Shown: one piece after another, positions 50,953 through 59,871 of the stretch
Numbering within the stretch: position 1 is the first letter of the stretch
Layout: each line of letters begins with the position of its first letter
Assembly: GCF_017498565.1 (NCBI RefSeq)
Contig: NZ_CP071794.1
Coordinates: 3,214,001-3,278,000 of the forward strand
Source of the DNA: Parasphingorhabdus cellanae
GTDB taxonomy: Bacteria; Pseudomonadota; Alphaproteobacteria; Sphingomonadales; Sphingomonadaceae
Length of the DNA stretch: 64,000 nt
Direction: 5' to 3'
Program-made: the position numbers and the translations under genes
Notes under the pieces: generated by a model
The model's database searches: none
The model's input: only the letters and a program-made list of their open reading frames with translations
Told to the model about the DNA's origin: nothing

Positions 50953-52134
50953 GTCAGCTATAATCTTTGGTAGCATCGCGTCGAGCAGCGGCATGCCTTT
51001 CGGTTTGACCGTAAGATGGTCACCGTCTCTCTCGACAAGGCCGAGACCACAGAGCTTCTGAACCTCCGCCTCATCGACCATCCCGGCCATTGCCAATCCG
51101 GTTTTCTCGGCCAACGTCGCCAAATCAACGCCTTCCCCCAGCCGCAGCCCCATCATCAGCGCTTCTGCGGCCTGAACATCGGGCGACAGCGCCTGTTCCA
51201 CTTTCAACCCATTGCCATTGCGCTCCACCGCAGACAGAAAATTCTCCGGCTTCTTATGCCGCTCTGTCGCGGTGTTCAGCCGCCGTCCGTGCGCGCCGGG
51301 ACCGATGCCGATATAGTCGCCATAGCGCCAGTAGGTCAGGTTGTGACGGCTTTCCTGACTAATGCGGGCATGATTGCTAATCTCATAGGCGGGCAGGCCT
51401 GCCGCTGTGGTTATCTCCTGCGTCAGATCAAACAGGTCCGCGCAATGATCGTCATCGGCGGGAATAAGCTGTCCGGTGCGCACCAATGTTTCAAAGCGGG
51501 TGCCAGGTTCAATCGTGAGCTGATAGAGCGAGAGATGGTCGGTGCCGAAACCCAGCGCCTGTTGCAATTCCGACTGCCATTCATCCAGCTTTTGGCCGGG
51601 ACGTGCATAAATCAGGTCAAAGTTCACACGCCCGAAATTCCGCTGCGCCGTCGCAAGCGCAGCCAAACCTTCCTCGACATCATGTGCACGGCCTAAAAAC
51701 GCCAGCGTTTGATCATCAAGTGACTGTAATCCCAAGGAAACACGGTTCACACCAGCGGACGCCAAGTCCGCAAATTTACTGGCCTCGACCGAAGAGGGAT
51801 TGGCCTCCAATGTGATCTCGCATCCTTCTGTCAGTCCCCACAGCTTATCGGCTTCTGAAATCAGTTTCGCGACGAGCTGAGGGCGCATCAGCGACGGGGT
51901 GCCACCACCAAAAAAAACCGAGCTTATTCGTGGGCTTGGATTAACTTTATATTCATGTCTGAGATCGAAAAAGAGAGCTTTCTGCCATGCATCATGATCA
52001 ACTTGATCACGCACATGGCTGTTAAAGTCGCAATAGGGACATTTGGCGATACAGAACGGCCAGTGAATATAGAGGGCAATCTCGTCACGGTCTGTCTGCT
52101 TCGCCGAAACGGGAGAGGACGGGTTATGAAGCAT
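50938..52134 (-). CDS. hemW: Radical SAM heme chaperone HemW (coproporphyrinogen dehydrogenase-like)
   Basis: Radical SAM protein (398 aa) that in characterised homologues inserts heme into respiratory enzymes. The CX3CX2C cluster motif is FCIAKCPYC (about residues 29-37), followed by [10 protein letters not shown] (about 76-85) and ITLEANP. It lacks the extra Cys of true HemN. The start ATG at 52134 overlaps the divergent CAP-domain gene by 9 bases; a TTG at 52170 is the only longer option. The last four residues VLRT and the stop come from repeat copy 2. Confidence 0.92.
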   Translation of the reverse strand: MLHNPSSPVSAKQTDRDEIALYIHWPFCIAKCPYCDFNSHVRDQVDHDAWQKALFFDLRHEYKVNPSPRISSVFFGGGTPSLMRPQLVAKLISEADKLWGLTEGCEITLEANPSSVEASKFADLASAGVNRVSLGLQSLDDQTLAFLGRAHDVEEGLAALATAQRNFGRVNFDLIYARPGQKLDEWQSELQQALGFGTDHLSLYQLTIEPGTRFETLVRTGQLIPADDDHCADLFDLTQEITTAAGLPAYEISNHARISQESRHNLTYWRYGDYIGIGPGAHGRRLNTATERHKKPENFLSAVERNGNGLKVEQALSPDVQAAEALMMGLRLGEGVDLATLAEKTGLAMAGMVDEAEVQKLCGLGLVERDGDHLTVKPKGMPLLDAMLPKIIADVLRT

Positions 52135-52824
52135 CGGGGAACCACTAAGCGTGGACGGTATTTCGTGCAAGCAGCAATGCTGGCACTATTGGTGGGTTGC
52201 GGTGGCGAAAGCGGCAGTCCTCCGGATGTAACGCTACCCGGATCTTCTGCGCCTAGCCCAACGCCTGCACCCACACCTACGCCAACACCGGCCCCGACGC
52301 CTACCCCGACACCTACGCCAACGCCAACGCCAACACCGGCCCCAACGCCTACACCCACACCCACACCCACCCCGACGCCGCCGAGCGGCTCTATGTTGCA
52401 GGTCATGCTGGCGGCTCACAACGCAGCACGCGCAGAAGTCGGTGTTCCCGCGGTAGAGCTCGACGCCGCGCTGAGTGCCGCAGCGCTGGATTATGCAGAA
52501 ACACTCATCTCCAATGGACGGTTCGAACATAGTCCGGGGTCTTCGCGCCCCAATCAGGGAGAGAATCTCTGGGCAGGAACAGCGGGCGCATTTTCTTTCC
52601 AAAACATGGTGGATGGCTGGATCAACGAAAAGCAGTTTTTCGTTGCAGGAACTTTCCCGGATGTTAGCAGCACCGGCCGCTGGCAGGATGTCGGCCACTA
52701 CACTCAAATCATCTGGCGGAGTACGACCAAGATAGGCTGCGGTATTGCCAGCGACAGCAGGCGCGATGTGTTAGTGTGTCGTTACAGTCCGCCAGGAAAT
52801 TTCATCGGTAGGGCAGTGCCTTAA
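52126..52824 (+). CDS. CAP/SCP-domain lipoprotein with Pro-Thr linker
   Basis: 232-residue exported protein. Lipoprotein signal ends in LVGC (C25). Residues about 43-86 are an almost pure Pro-Thr/Pro-Ala repeat encoded by 52252-52383. The C-terminal CAP domain (about 92-232) has [13 protein letters not shown] (first His), FEHSPG (second His), [24 protein letters not shown] and [11 protein letters not shown], all five family signatures. GGGAGAGGAC is a strong ribosome site for the ATG at 52126; longer frames run into hemW. Function of bacterial CAP lipoproteins is poorly known. Confidence 0.9.
   Translation: MKHRGTTKRGRYFVQAAMLALLVGCGGESGSPPDVTLPGSSAPSPTPAPTPTPTPAPTPTPTPTPTPTPTPAPTPTPTPTPTPTPPSGSMLQVMLAAHNAARAEVGVPAVELDAALSAAALDYAETLISNGRFEHSPGSSRPNQGENLWAGTAGAFSFQNMVDGWINEKQFFVAGTFPDVSSTGRWQDVGHYTQIIWRSTTKIGCGIASDSRRDVLVCRYSPPGNFIGRAVP
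52252..52383 (+). repeat. Short tandem repeat coding the Pro-Thr linker
   Basis: About 22 imperfect copies of a 6-base unit of the type CCNACN (Pro-Thr), with a few Pro-Ala variants. Third bases vary, so selection for the peptide rather than recent slippage is likely, but stretches of identical units could still change length. Confidence 0.85.
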
Positions 52825-52834
52825 CTAGGCCAGA

Positions 52835-53467
52835 CTAGTCAAAGCAAGATTTTACCAGCTTTTCAAACGCATTGGCACGATGGCTCATGTCATGCTTTTG
52901 CTGTGGGTCTAATTCCGCAAAAGTTTGTTCAAAACCAATGGGTCGGAACACAGGGTCATAGCCAAAGCCCAGCTTCCCGCGCGGCGGCCAAACTAAATGG
53001 CCTTGCACGGAACCTTCGAATACTTCCGAATGTCCATCAGGCCAAGCAAGAGCCAAAGTGCAGACAAAATAGGCGCTGCGGTCGGTTTCTGGCCCAAGCT
53101 CGGACAGTTTGCCTTCGACTTTGCCCATGGCCATATACCAGTCGCGCCCCGGACCACCTTCATAGTTGGCTGCTTCTGCCCAGTCTGCTGTATAGACTCC
53201 AGGCGCTCCATTCATAGCCTTAACGCAAAGACCGCTATCATCAGCAAGCGCCACGCAATTTGCACCCTCCGCACTCGCTCGTGCCTTGAGTAGGGCGTTC
53301 TCAGCAAAAGTCGTACCGGTTTCTTCCGGCTCCGGTAAGCCTAGTTCCCCAGCTGATACAGGCTCGATGCCAAAGGGGGCCAGTAGGGCGCGAATTTCAC
53401 GCACCTTGCCTTGATTGTGGCTGGCAATGACAAGCTTTCCGGGTTGCAGTTTGCGGTGTTCCGTCAT
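52835..53467 (-). CDS. rdgB: XTP/dITP pyrophosphatase RdgB (Ham1)
   Basis: Removes ITP, dITP and XTP from nucleotide pools, making monophosphates (210 aa). N-terminal [14 protein letters not shown] at about 11-24, [19 protein letters not shown] at about 76-94 and C-terminal [14 protein letters not shown]. Begins 8 bases after rph on the same strand, the common rph-rdgB pair. Confidence 0.96.
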   Translation of the reverse strand: MTEHRKLQPGKLVIASHNQGKVREIRALLAPFGIEPVSAGELGLPEPEETGTTFAENALLKARASAEGANCVALADDSGLCVKAMNGAPGVYTADWAEAANYEGGPGRDWYMAMGKVEGKLSELGPETDRSAYFVCTLALAWPDGHSEVFEGSVQGHLVWPPRGKLGFGYDPVFRPIGFEQTFAELDPQQKHDMSHRANAFEKLVKSCFD

Positions 53468-53475
53468 GGGCGCGC

Positions 53476-54189
53476 TTATGAAACCGCCTTATCCTGCGCC
53501 TCGAAAATCTGGCCACAGCCAATTTTCGCCAGCCGCATCAACCGCATCAGGCCTTCGTCATCAAATGTTTCGCCTTCGGCCGTCGCCTGCGCTTCAGCAA
53601 TATTACCATCGCCAGTCAGTACGAAATTGGCGTCGGCACCAGCATTGCTATCTTCGTCATAGTCGAGGTCAAGCACAGGGTTGCCGTTATAAATGCCGCA
53701 ACTGATTGCAGCGATTTTCTGTTCAATTGGATCTTCGCTGATCAACTTTTCATTGAGCAGACCATTCACTGCCAGACGTAGCGCGACCCATGCTCCGCTA
53801 ATCGACGCGGTGCGCGTACCGCCATCGGCCTGAATGACGTCGCAATCGACTGTGATCTGACGCTCGCCCAATTTTTTCATATCGACGACGGCGCGCAGAG
53901 AACGTCCAATTAGGCGCTGAATTTCTTGTGTTCTGCCCGATTGCTTGCCGCGTGCAGCTTCGCGGGAATTGCGGGTATTAGTGGCGCGAGGCAACATCGA
54001 ATATTCGCCGGTAACCCAGCCTTCACCCTTCCCGCGGAGCCAAGGCGGAATGCGCTCTTCGATACTCGCAGTGCAAATGACCTTGGTATCGCCAAAGCTA
54101 ATTAGGCAGGAGCCTTCTGCGTGTTTGGTATATTCGGTTTCGATAGAAATAGTGCGCATCTCGTCGAGCGCGCGTCCTGATGGGCGCAT
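53476..54189 (-). CDS. rph: Ribonuclease PH
   Basis: Phosphorolytic 3'-5' exoribonuclease that trims tRNA and rRNA ends (237 aa). Starts [47 protein letters not shown] (read in parts, about 68-100) carries the phosphate-site arginines; [14 protein letters not shown] and [14 protein letters not shown] (metal Asp residues) follow. Normal length. Divergent from hrcA with a 97-bp gap. Confidence 0.97.
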   Translation of the reverse strand: MRPSGRALDEMRTISIETEYTKHAEGSCLISFGDTKVICTASIEERIPPWLRGKGEGWVTGEYSMLPRATNTRNSREAARGKQSGRTQEIQRLIGRSLRAVVDMKKLGERQITVDCDVIQADGGTRTASISGAWVALRLAVNGLLNEKLISEDPIEQKIAAISCGIYNGNPVLDLDYDEDSNAGADANFVLTGDGNIAEAQATAEGETFDDEGLMRLMRLAKIGCGQIFEAQDKAVS

Positions 54190-54286
54190 GTTTGATTCTC
54201 CTGTGGATTGCTTGGGTCATGTCTTAGAACAGGTAGCTGATTCTGCAAGGCTGGAATCAAATCAAAAATAACCCTATCTAATTGTT
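54190..54286. promoter_or_regulatory. Divergent rph/hrcA promoter region
   Basis: 97 bases. No CIRCE inverted repeat (TTAGCACTC-N9-GAGTGCTAA) is present. A CCCTATCTA element at 54272-54280 resembles the alphaproteobacterial RpoH -10, but it is only 6 bases from the hrcA ATG and the -35 match is weak, so a heat-shock promoter is possible but unproven; a leaderless hrcA message would follow if it is used. Confidence 0.3.
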
Positions 54287-55330
54287 ATGACTACAACACC
54301 AATCACAGAAATGACGATGCGTGCGCAGGATATTTTTCGCGTGGTGGTAGAGTCTTACCTCGACAATGGTGCTCCAGTTGGGTCGCGTACCATTTCGAAA
54401 GCCCCCGGGCTTGAACTCTCACCCGCCTCGATCCGCAATGTTATGCAGGACCTCGAAGAATTCGGTCTGCTCGCGGCTCCCCATACTAGCGCCGGTCGGG
54501 TTCCAACCGAAATGGGATTACGGCTTTTTGTTGATGGCATGATGCAGGCGGCGGAACCGTCAAAACAAGAGCGTGAGGCGATTGAATCACAAATTAGTGA
54601 CCAAGGTCCGATTGAAGAGGCGTTGTCGGCGACGACGGCGATTCTGTCTGGACTGTCGGCCTGTGCAGGTCTTGTCATGGTGCCTAAACGGGAGCCTCTG
54701 CTGAAACAGTTCAGTTTTGTAAAATTGTCGGAAGGACAGGGACTTGCTATCCTTGTAGGCCAGGATGGCGGTGTTGAGAATCGTGTACTTGATTTGCCCA
54801 TCGACATATCGGCGTCTGCTCTTATTGAGGCTGGTAATTACCTTACAGCGCAGTTTGGCGGGATGACACTTTCGGACGCCCTATCGCGTATTGATAAGGA
54901 CATTCAAGCTGGTCGCATGGCTATAGACAAGGCATCGAAAGATTTGGTGCAACGCGGTTTTGCAACCTGGACCAAAGACCCGCTGGAGCGCCCCATGCTT
55001 ATAGTGCGGGGACAGGCCAATTTGCTGGAGGACAGCGCGCTGGAAGATCTCGATCGGGTTCGGCAATTGCTTGATGAGTTGGAAGGTAAACAGGAAATAT
55101 CACGTTTGCTGGATAACGCCCGTGATGCAGACGCCGCGAAAATATTTATCGGTGCAGAGAATAAATTATTCTCCCTTTCCGGCTCATCTGTGATAGCGGC
55201 CCCCTATAAAGATGGCGAGGGACAAGTGGTCGGCGTGGTAGGAGTTATTGGACCCACCCGCTTGAACTATGCCCGCGTCGTACCCATGGTAGATTTCACG
55301 GCGCAAACGCTGTCCAGATTGTTGAAATGA
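54287..55330 (+). CDS. hrcA: Heat-inducible transcription repressor HrcA
   Basis: Represses CIRCE-controlled chaperone genes such as groES-groEL (347 aa). N-terminal winged-helix DNA-binding part: FRVVVESYLDNGAPVGSRTIS, ASIRNVMQDLEEFGLLAAPHTSAGRVPTE (split, about 43-72). The C-terminal GAF-like part includes GPTRLNYARVVPMVDFTA. Upstream of grpE with a 4-base overlap, as in many alphaproteobacteria. Confidence 0.95.
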   Translation: MTTTPITEMTMRAQDIFRVVVESYLDNGAPVGSRTISKAPGLELSPASIRNVMQDLEEFGLLAAPHTSAGRVPTEMGLRLFVDGMMQAAEPSKQEREAIESQISDQGPIEEALSATTAILSGLSACAGLVMVPKREPLLKQFSFVKLSEGQGLAILVGQDGGVENRVLDLPIDISASALIEAGNYLTAQFGGMTLSDALSRIDKDIQAGRMAIDKASKDLVQRGFATWTKDPLERPMLIVRGQANLLEDSALEDLDRVRQLLDELEGKQEISRLLDNARDADAAKIFIGAENKLFSLSGSSVIAAPYKDGEGQVVGVVGVIGPTRLNYARVVPMVDFTAQTLSRLLK

Positions 55331-55938
55331 GTGACGAAATAATGAGTGATACAAGACCACAAGATAATGAAGATGCGAAGCTCGACGAAGCCGCAGCTGC
55401 AGAGCTGGACGGCGTGCCAGAGGCAATGAAAGAAGGCGGAGACGAGGGCTCCGACGAAACATCGCAAGATGACCGCATCGCGGCTCTTGAAAATGAGCTG
55501 GCCGAAGCCAAGCAGCAGGTTCTCTATGCGCAGGCGGAAACCCAGAATGTCCGCCGCCGGTTGGAGAAAGATGCGCAGGATGCAAAGGCCTATGCGGCGA
55601 CCGGTTTTGCCCGCGATATCTTGAGCGTATCCGACAATCTTCAAAGGGCTCTTGCTGCCATTCCAAATGAAATTAAGAACGAAGAAAAATGGAAAGGCTT
55701 GATTGGCGGCATCGAAGCTACCGGGCGGGAGCTGGAAACCGTATTCGAGAAAAACGGCATCAAACGGGTGGCTTCCGTCGGCCTGCCGCTGGACCCCAAC
55801 CAGCATCAGGCGATGGTCGAAGTTCCGACCGACGAACAGGAACCGGGAACCGTGGTGCAGGAAATGCAGGCTGGTTACATGATCAAGGACCGGTTGTTGC
55901 GTCCCGCCTTTGTCGGTGTGGCAAAGAAGCCTGAGTGA
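55327..55938 (+). CDS. grpE: Nucleotide exchange factor GrpE
   Basis: DnaK nucleotide exchange factor (203 aa). Acidic N-terminal tail, then a long coiled coil (about 50-100, IAALENELAEAKQQVLYAQAE) and the beta-domain ending TVVQEMQAGYMIKDRLLRPAFVGVA, the family signature. The ATG at 55327 overlaps the hrcA stop; a second ATG at 55342 is also possible. dnaK/dnaJ are not adjacent. Confidence 0.96.
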   Translation: MSDEIMSDTRPQDNEDAKLDEAAAAELDGVPEAMKEGGDEGSDETSQDDRIAALENELAEAKQQVLYAQAETQNVRRRLEKDAQDAKAYAATGFARDILSVSDNLQRALAAIPNEIKNEEKWKGLIGGIEATGRELETVFEKNGIKRVASVGLPLDPNQHQAMVEVPTDEQEPGTVVQEMQAGYMIKDRLLRPAFVGVAKKPE

Positions 55939-55944
55939 TCTAAT

Positions 55945-56244
55945 CTAGACGTCTTTGTCGAATTCCGGATTAATGCTTCGGCGGACAAGAGAATTTATGT
56001 CATCCTTCTGGGCTTTTTTCGACCGGAAATATGATCGTACAGCCAAAGGCGATATGATTGGAATAACGAATGACATAAACAAGACCATTATGAACGCCAG
56101 CGGACTATCTGATAAGGCAGTATGATCGGACCCTCGAGTGCGGATGGTACCATCGCTAAACCACTGGTAGATATTCAAGATAGAAACAGTAGACAACGAA
56201 AACAGGAATATGAACGCTATTACTTGCGTAAGCTTGCTTTTCAT
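55945..56244 (-). CDS. Small membrane protein of unknown function
   Basis: 99 residues with two hydrophobic segments (about 8-25, VIAFIFLFSLSTVSILNI, and about 49-70) and a basic/acidic tail. No family recognised. It lies in an AT-rich stretch, ends 7 bases from the convergent grpE, and has a GGAG ribosome site. Composition unlike its neighbours hints at later arrival, but this is weak evidence. Confidence 0.65.
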   Translation of the reverse strand: MKSKLTQVIAFIFLFSLSTVSILNIYQWFSDGTIRTRGSDHTALSDSPLAFIMVLFMSFVIPIISPLAVRSYFRSKKAQKDDINSLVRRSINPEFDKDV

Positions 56245-56442
56245 AGGAATCTCCGAAATCTATTTCTAAATTAGAATAGAAATATTTAATATCTCTTTAC
56301 TGAGATTATCAGATCGGTCTTCTCGTCCAATTAAAGAGAACAAATTTGCTTAATCTAATGGCATATAGTTAGTTCTAAAAACTTCCCTTTTTGATCAATC
56401 GCTTCGTTCTTCTGGCTGATCCAGATATTGCATATTTCGCTT

Positions 56443-56456
56443 TAAGATATATCTTA
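56443..56456. promoter_or_regulatory. Perfect 14-bp palindrome, probable PadR operator
   Basis: TAAGATATATCTTA is an exact palindrome 34 bases upstream of the PadR-family ATG at 56490. PadR regulators bind such short inverted repeats near their own promoters, so autorepression is the simplest reading. Confidence 0.6.
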
Positions 56457-56489
56457 GAAACAGCTTAGACATGAAAAGAAAGAAATATT

Positions 56490-57083
56490 ATGCGATATGC
56501 AAACTATAATGATTGTGGATCAGGCTCTTGGCGCGGTAGAGGTTGGGGCGCTATGAACGGACAGAAATTTGCCCGCGCCTTTGCCGCGGCCGCCTTTGAA
56601 GGGGCGAAAGCCAAGCGCCGTGCGCGGGTTTTTCAGCGTGGGGAGTTGCGGCTGGTGCTGCTTCATTTGATTTCGCAGGAGCCGCGTCATGGTTATGACC
56701 TTATCCAGCAGATTGAGGAACTCACCGGCGGTCACTATGCGCCGAGCCCCGGAATTGTGTACCCGACGCTGACACTGATGGCCGAGATGGATCTGATTGA
56801 CGAACAAGTCGATGATGGCGGCAAAAAAATCTACTCCATTACCGATGCCGGGACAGCTCTTTTGGCCGAAGAAGAGAAACATATTGCTGATATTCTTGCT
56901 AGATTAGAGGGCATCGCGCAAATGGATCAGGCGGCTGATGGCGCCTCTATTCGCCGTGCCATGAGTAATATGAAAAGCGCGATCCGTATCCGGCTTGCTG
57001 ATGAGGAAAAGGGGTCTGAAAAAATCCTCGACGTTGCGGCGATTATTGATGAAGCCGCAAGCAAGATCGAGCGGATGAAATAA
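56490..57083 (+). CDS. PadR-family transcriptional regulator
   Basis: Winged-helix regulator (197 aa). Residues 1-45 are an unusual Gly/Arg/Ala-rich extension (CGSGSWRGRGWG) before the PadR domain (about 50-125: LRLVLLHLISQEPRHGYDLIQQI, APSPGIVYPTLTLMAEMDLI read in parts, KKIYSITDAGTALL). The C-terminal helices mediate dimerisation. The arrangement resembles YqjI-type proteins whose N-terminal extension binds metal, though only one Cys is here. Target genes unknown; no effector gene is obviously linked except itself. Confidence 0.88.
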   Translation: MRYANYNDCGSGSWRGRGWGAMNGQKFARAFAAAAFEGAKAKRRARVFQRGELRLVLLHLISQEPRHGYDLIQQIEELTGGHYAPSPGIVYPTLTLMAEMDLIDEQVDDGGKKIYSITDAGTALLAEEEKHIADILARLEGIAQMDQAADGASIRRAMSNMKSAIRIRLADEEKGSEKILDVAAIIDEAASKIERMK

Positions 57084-57086
57084 GAG

Positions 57087-57572
57087 TCACAGCTCCAGCG
57101 CCATCTGTACATTGCATCGGGCATAAGGGGTAGGCCACAGGTCATCGCCAGATAAATGCTGAAAGCCGCATCGCTCGTATAGGCGTATCGCGGCTTTCAG
57201 GTCGTTATTCGTCTCCAGCCAGATAGTGTCCGCTGCCATTGTCCGTCCTTCGGCAATTAGCGCTTCCAACACCGCCCGACCAATACCTTGCCCATGCAAG
57301 TCTTTACGAGCCGCCATCTTAACGATTTCCAGCCAATTGCGGCCATCTTTTGGATCATGATGAGGCGGCAAGATCGCGCCGGTGCCAACTACACGGCCAT
57401 CCCATTCGGCAATGATGATCTGGCCGCCCGGTTTAAGGATAGTTGTTTCCAAATCTTCCAACTGATCGCGGTCGCTTTGCTCCAGGGTAAAAGATTCCTC
57501 GATCCAGTCGAGATTGAGAGCAATATAGTCCTGCTTGTCTGTGGCCGTATATCGGCGGGTTGTTAAGGTCAT
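57087..57572 (-). CDS. GNAT-family N-acetyltransferase
   Basis: 161-residue acetyltransferase. The acetyl-CoA site is KDLHGQGIGRAVLEALI (about 87-103, Q/RxxGxG/A), followed by WLETNNDLKAAIRLYERCGF, the classic GNAT C-terminal motif. The ATG at 57572 (MTLTTRRY) gives a normal N-terminus; longer frames run into the preceding gene's 5' area. Acceptor substrate unknown. Confidence 0.88.
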   Translation of the reverse strand: MTLTTRRYTATDKQDYIALNLDWIEESFTLEQSDRDQLEDLETTILKPGGQIIIAEWDGRVVGTGAILPPHHDPKDGRNWLEIVKMAARKDLHGQGIGRAVLEALIAEGRTMAADTIWLETNNDLKAAIRLYERCGFQHLSGDDLWPTPYARCNVQMALEL

Positions 57573-57585
57573 ATCTTTCCCGGCA

Positions 57586-58941
57586 TCAGAACATCGTGAA
57601 TAACATAACCGCCATGATCGTACCAATGACCGGTATGACCACGGTCAGTGCGCCGACAGCGCCATAGGCATCTTTATGGGTTTCACCACAAACCGCTCGT
57701 ATGGTGGTCACGACATAACCATTATGCGGCAGGCTATCGAGTGCGCCAGAGGAAATGGCGACCACCCGGTGCAGTTCGTCCGGCTGTGCGCCGACATCCA
57801 GATAATGCGGTGCGATCAGCGGCAGGGCGATGGTCTGTCCGCCAGAGGCCGAGCCGGTTAAACCGGCGATCACGGTCACCGCAATCGCTGCCCCGATAAG
57901 TGGGCTGCCCGGAATATTCTGCACCATGACCAACGCCTCCTGAAAAGCGGGCGACAGTTTGGCAACCGCGCCAAAACCGACGACGGCACAAGTATTGGTA
58001 ATCGCGACCACCGCGCTGGTGGCCCCGCGCGAGAAGGCTTCGGGCATTGCCTTGAGCTTGCGGTAGCCGACCGCAAGCGCGACAATCGCGCCGGAGCCCA
58101 ATGCCGCGACCAAGGCCCATTTATCGAGCGAGTTTTGCGGCAAAATAGCTGACAATGGCCCCATGTCCTGTGGATATTGAAATATCAGGAAGATGCCGAG
58201 TACAGCAGCTAGCGGTAGGAGACACAAGATCGGCGCAGGTAGGGTGCCATAATCGGTATTGGCATCATCAGTTTCTCGGCCAACAAATGTTTCACCATTC
58301 GCCACCGCTCGTTTCACCATCCAGTTGAGCCAAAAATGTCCGGCTATGGCCATGAAAACGGCAACGACAAGGCTGACTTCCCAACCGGCATAAGCGGTAG
58401 TCCCTAGAAATTCCATCGGGATCAAGTTCTGGATTTCCGGGCTTCCCGCCGTAGTCATTGTGAAGGTAACAGACCCGAACGCCAAAGCAGCAGGAATGAA
58501 GCGGCGGGGTAAATTAGCTTCTCGGAAAAGGTGGACCGCCAGTGAATAGACTGAAAAGGCAACGATAAAGACGCTAACTCCGCCATAGGTTAGGACCGCA
58601 CAGGCAGCAACCACGGCGAGTACGGCATGTTTGATACCGATCTTTTCGATGATCCAGTGCGCGACGCTGGCGGCCGCCCCAGATGCGCCCATAATTTCAC
58701 CAAATATTGCGCCGAGCAGGAACATGAAAAACCAGCTTTTGAAGAAGCTGACAAAGCCGTCCATATAGGCGGTGGCAAAATCCGGTGCGCCTTCTGCTGC
58801 AAGCGGTGGTAACCACGCCAAGCCACTGGTTGCGGCAACAATGGCGGCAGCAATCGGTCCGGCGATCAAAATATTTACGCCCTTCACTGTCATATAAATG
58901 AGCAGCGCGAGCCCGCCGATTAATCCGATTGCTGATATCAT
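57586..58941 (-). CDS. GntP-family permease
   Basis: Inner-membrane permease (451 aa) with about 12 helices; starts MISAIGLIGGLALLIYM. GntP/DctM-like features include GAIFGEIMGASGAAASVAHWI, GSVTFTMTTAGSPEIQNLIP, and the C-terminal SGALDSLPHNGYVVTTI motif. Family members import gluconate or other hydroxy acids, or citrate-like anions; substrate unknown. The start at 58941 is favoured over 58998 because the extra 19 residues are polar. Confidence 0.9.
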   Translation of the reverse strand: MISAIGLIGGLALLIYMTVKGVNILIAGPIAAAIVAATSGLAWLPPLAAEGAPDFATAYMDGFVSFFKSWFFMFLLGAIFGEIMGASGAAASVAHWIIEKIGIKHAVLAVVAACAVLTYGGVSVFIVAFSVYSLAVHLFREANLPRRFIPAALAFGSVTFTMTTAGSPEIQNLIPMEFLGTTAYAGWEVSLVVAVFMAIAGHFWLNWMVKRAVANGETFVGRETDDANTDYGTLPAPILCLLPLAAVLGIFLIFQYPQDMGPLSAILPQNSLDKWALVAALGSGAIVALAVGYRKLKAMPEAFSRGATSAVVAITNTCAVVGFGAVAKLSPAFQEALVMVQNIPGSPLIGAAIAVTVIAGLTGSASGGQTIALPLIAPHYLDVGAQPDELHRVVAISSGALDSLPHNGYVVTTIRAVCGETHKDAYGAVGALTVVIPVIGTIMAVMLFTMF

Positions 58942-59462
58942 TGCGCTTTCACCCCTTGTTTTCACCATTCTATTGCAGAGGTCGGGAACGAGCGGCAAGG
59001 ATCAATTTTGATGATGGGCTTAATCACCGGATTTGCAGAGAATTCCCGACGAAGTTTACAAAGTGCACGCAGTTCATTTGGTTGTTTGAAGCACCGCATT
59101 GATGCTTCAAAGTTCACACAAGTCTCACGATGTTCGACCCGTGAAGATTCCGATCATAATGGAGACAAAATTTCGGATAACTTATCACGGTAGCTTCGGT
59201 GTAGGAAAGCGAGAAGAAGCTTAATACGCCGTGCGATAAAGGAAGTGGAATGTGTGAAGTTAACAAGTTAAATTCTTTTAAAACAATAGTTTAATGAAAA
59301 TTCAGCATTCTCATATTAACCAGATAAAACAGGTTCGCTGTTAACCTTTGCATAATCATCTGTTGGTATTTGTCAGTCCCAGATACCAGAGGCTCAAAAG
59401 GGCCAAGAAAACCGCCAGAGGGTCGAACATCCTAAGGCACTAACGTCGGGATTTTATTGGCA
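58942..59462. other. Intergenic region upstream of PilZ gene with TTAA cluster
   Basis: 521 bases without a convincing gene; a 61-codon frame at 59008-59193 has no motif. Six TTAA half-sites fall within about 85 bases (59260, 59268, 59278, 59291, 59316, 59341), the last two as TTAAC and TTAACC. These resemble CtrA half-sites, but no exact TTAA-N7-TTAA pair is present. The GntP and PilZ promoters must lie here. Confidence 0.45.
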
Positions 59463-59813
59463 ATGAGCGGCAAATCTGATCAACGGGAAATAATGGCAAA
59501 GTCGAAGCGGGGCGATCACCGGATATCTACGCGTACTGGCGTAGAAATTCTTGCAGAAGTCCGCGAGCCAGGTCTTGGACGCATTGAAGCGACGATTATG
59601 GATTTGTCGATGACCGGATTTCGTATGCGATGCATGACGCGGCTGACGGGTGAAAAAAATATTTTTATGGGGTTGCCATCTTTCGCCGCGATTGAGAGCA
59701 AAATATGCTGGATAGATGGCGATATTTTTGGTTGTGAATTTGTGCAAAGCCTGCACCCCGCTGTGTTTGATCATATTGTTTCAAAATACCCGACCCTGAA
59801 GCAGGCGGGTTAA
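59463..59813 (+). CDS. PilZ-domain protein (possible c-di-GMP receptor)
   Basis: 116 residues made almost wholly of one PilZ domain. RISTRTGVEILAEV supplies an arginine-containing N-terminal motif and DLSMTGFRMRC the D/N-x-S-x-x-G motif; an exact RxxxR is arguable (R in GDHRISTR). Binds cyclic di-GMP in many family members and links it to motility or surface traits. The ATG at 59463 is used rather than the TTG at 59457. It stands alone, with a nuclease gene downstream. Confidence 0.85.
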   Translation: MSGKSDQREIMAKSKRGDHRISTRTGVEILAEVREPGLGRIEATIMDLSMTGFRMRCMTRLTGEKNIFMGLPSFAAIESKICWIDGDIFGCEFVQSLHPAVFDHIVSKYPTLKQAG

Positions 59814-59871
59814 CCGAGCTCCGTCATATCGGTATTGCGCAGACCCGATAACAAGCTAGGCTTGGCTGGCA

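Noticed and set aside
52252..52383. Regular short repeats suggesting a CRISPR-like array
   Set aside because: Six-base units without spacers, inside a coding frame, encoding a Pro-Thr linker; not a CRISPR.
54190..54286. CIRCE element upstream of hrcA
   Set aside because: No TTAGCACTC/GAGTGCTAA arms found; only a weak heat-shock -10-like element.
59008..59193. Plus-strand 61-codon frame upstream of the PilZ gene
   Set aside because: Starts MMMG but has no motif, a polar random-like composition and no ribosome site.
59350..59462. c-di-GMP (GEMM) riboswitch in the PilZ leader
   Set aside because: The leader lacks the conserved GEMM core segments, so the functional link to c-di-GMP alone is not enough.
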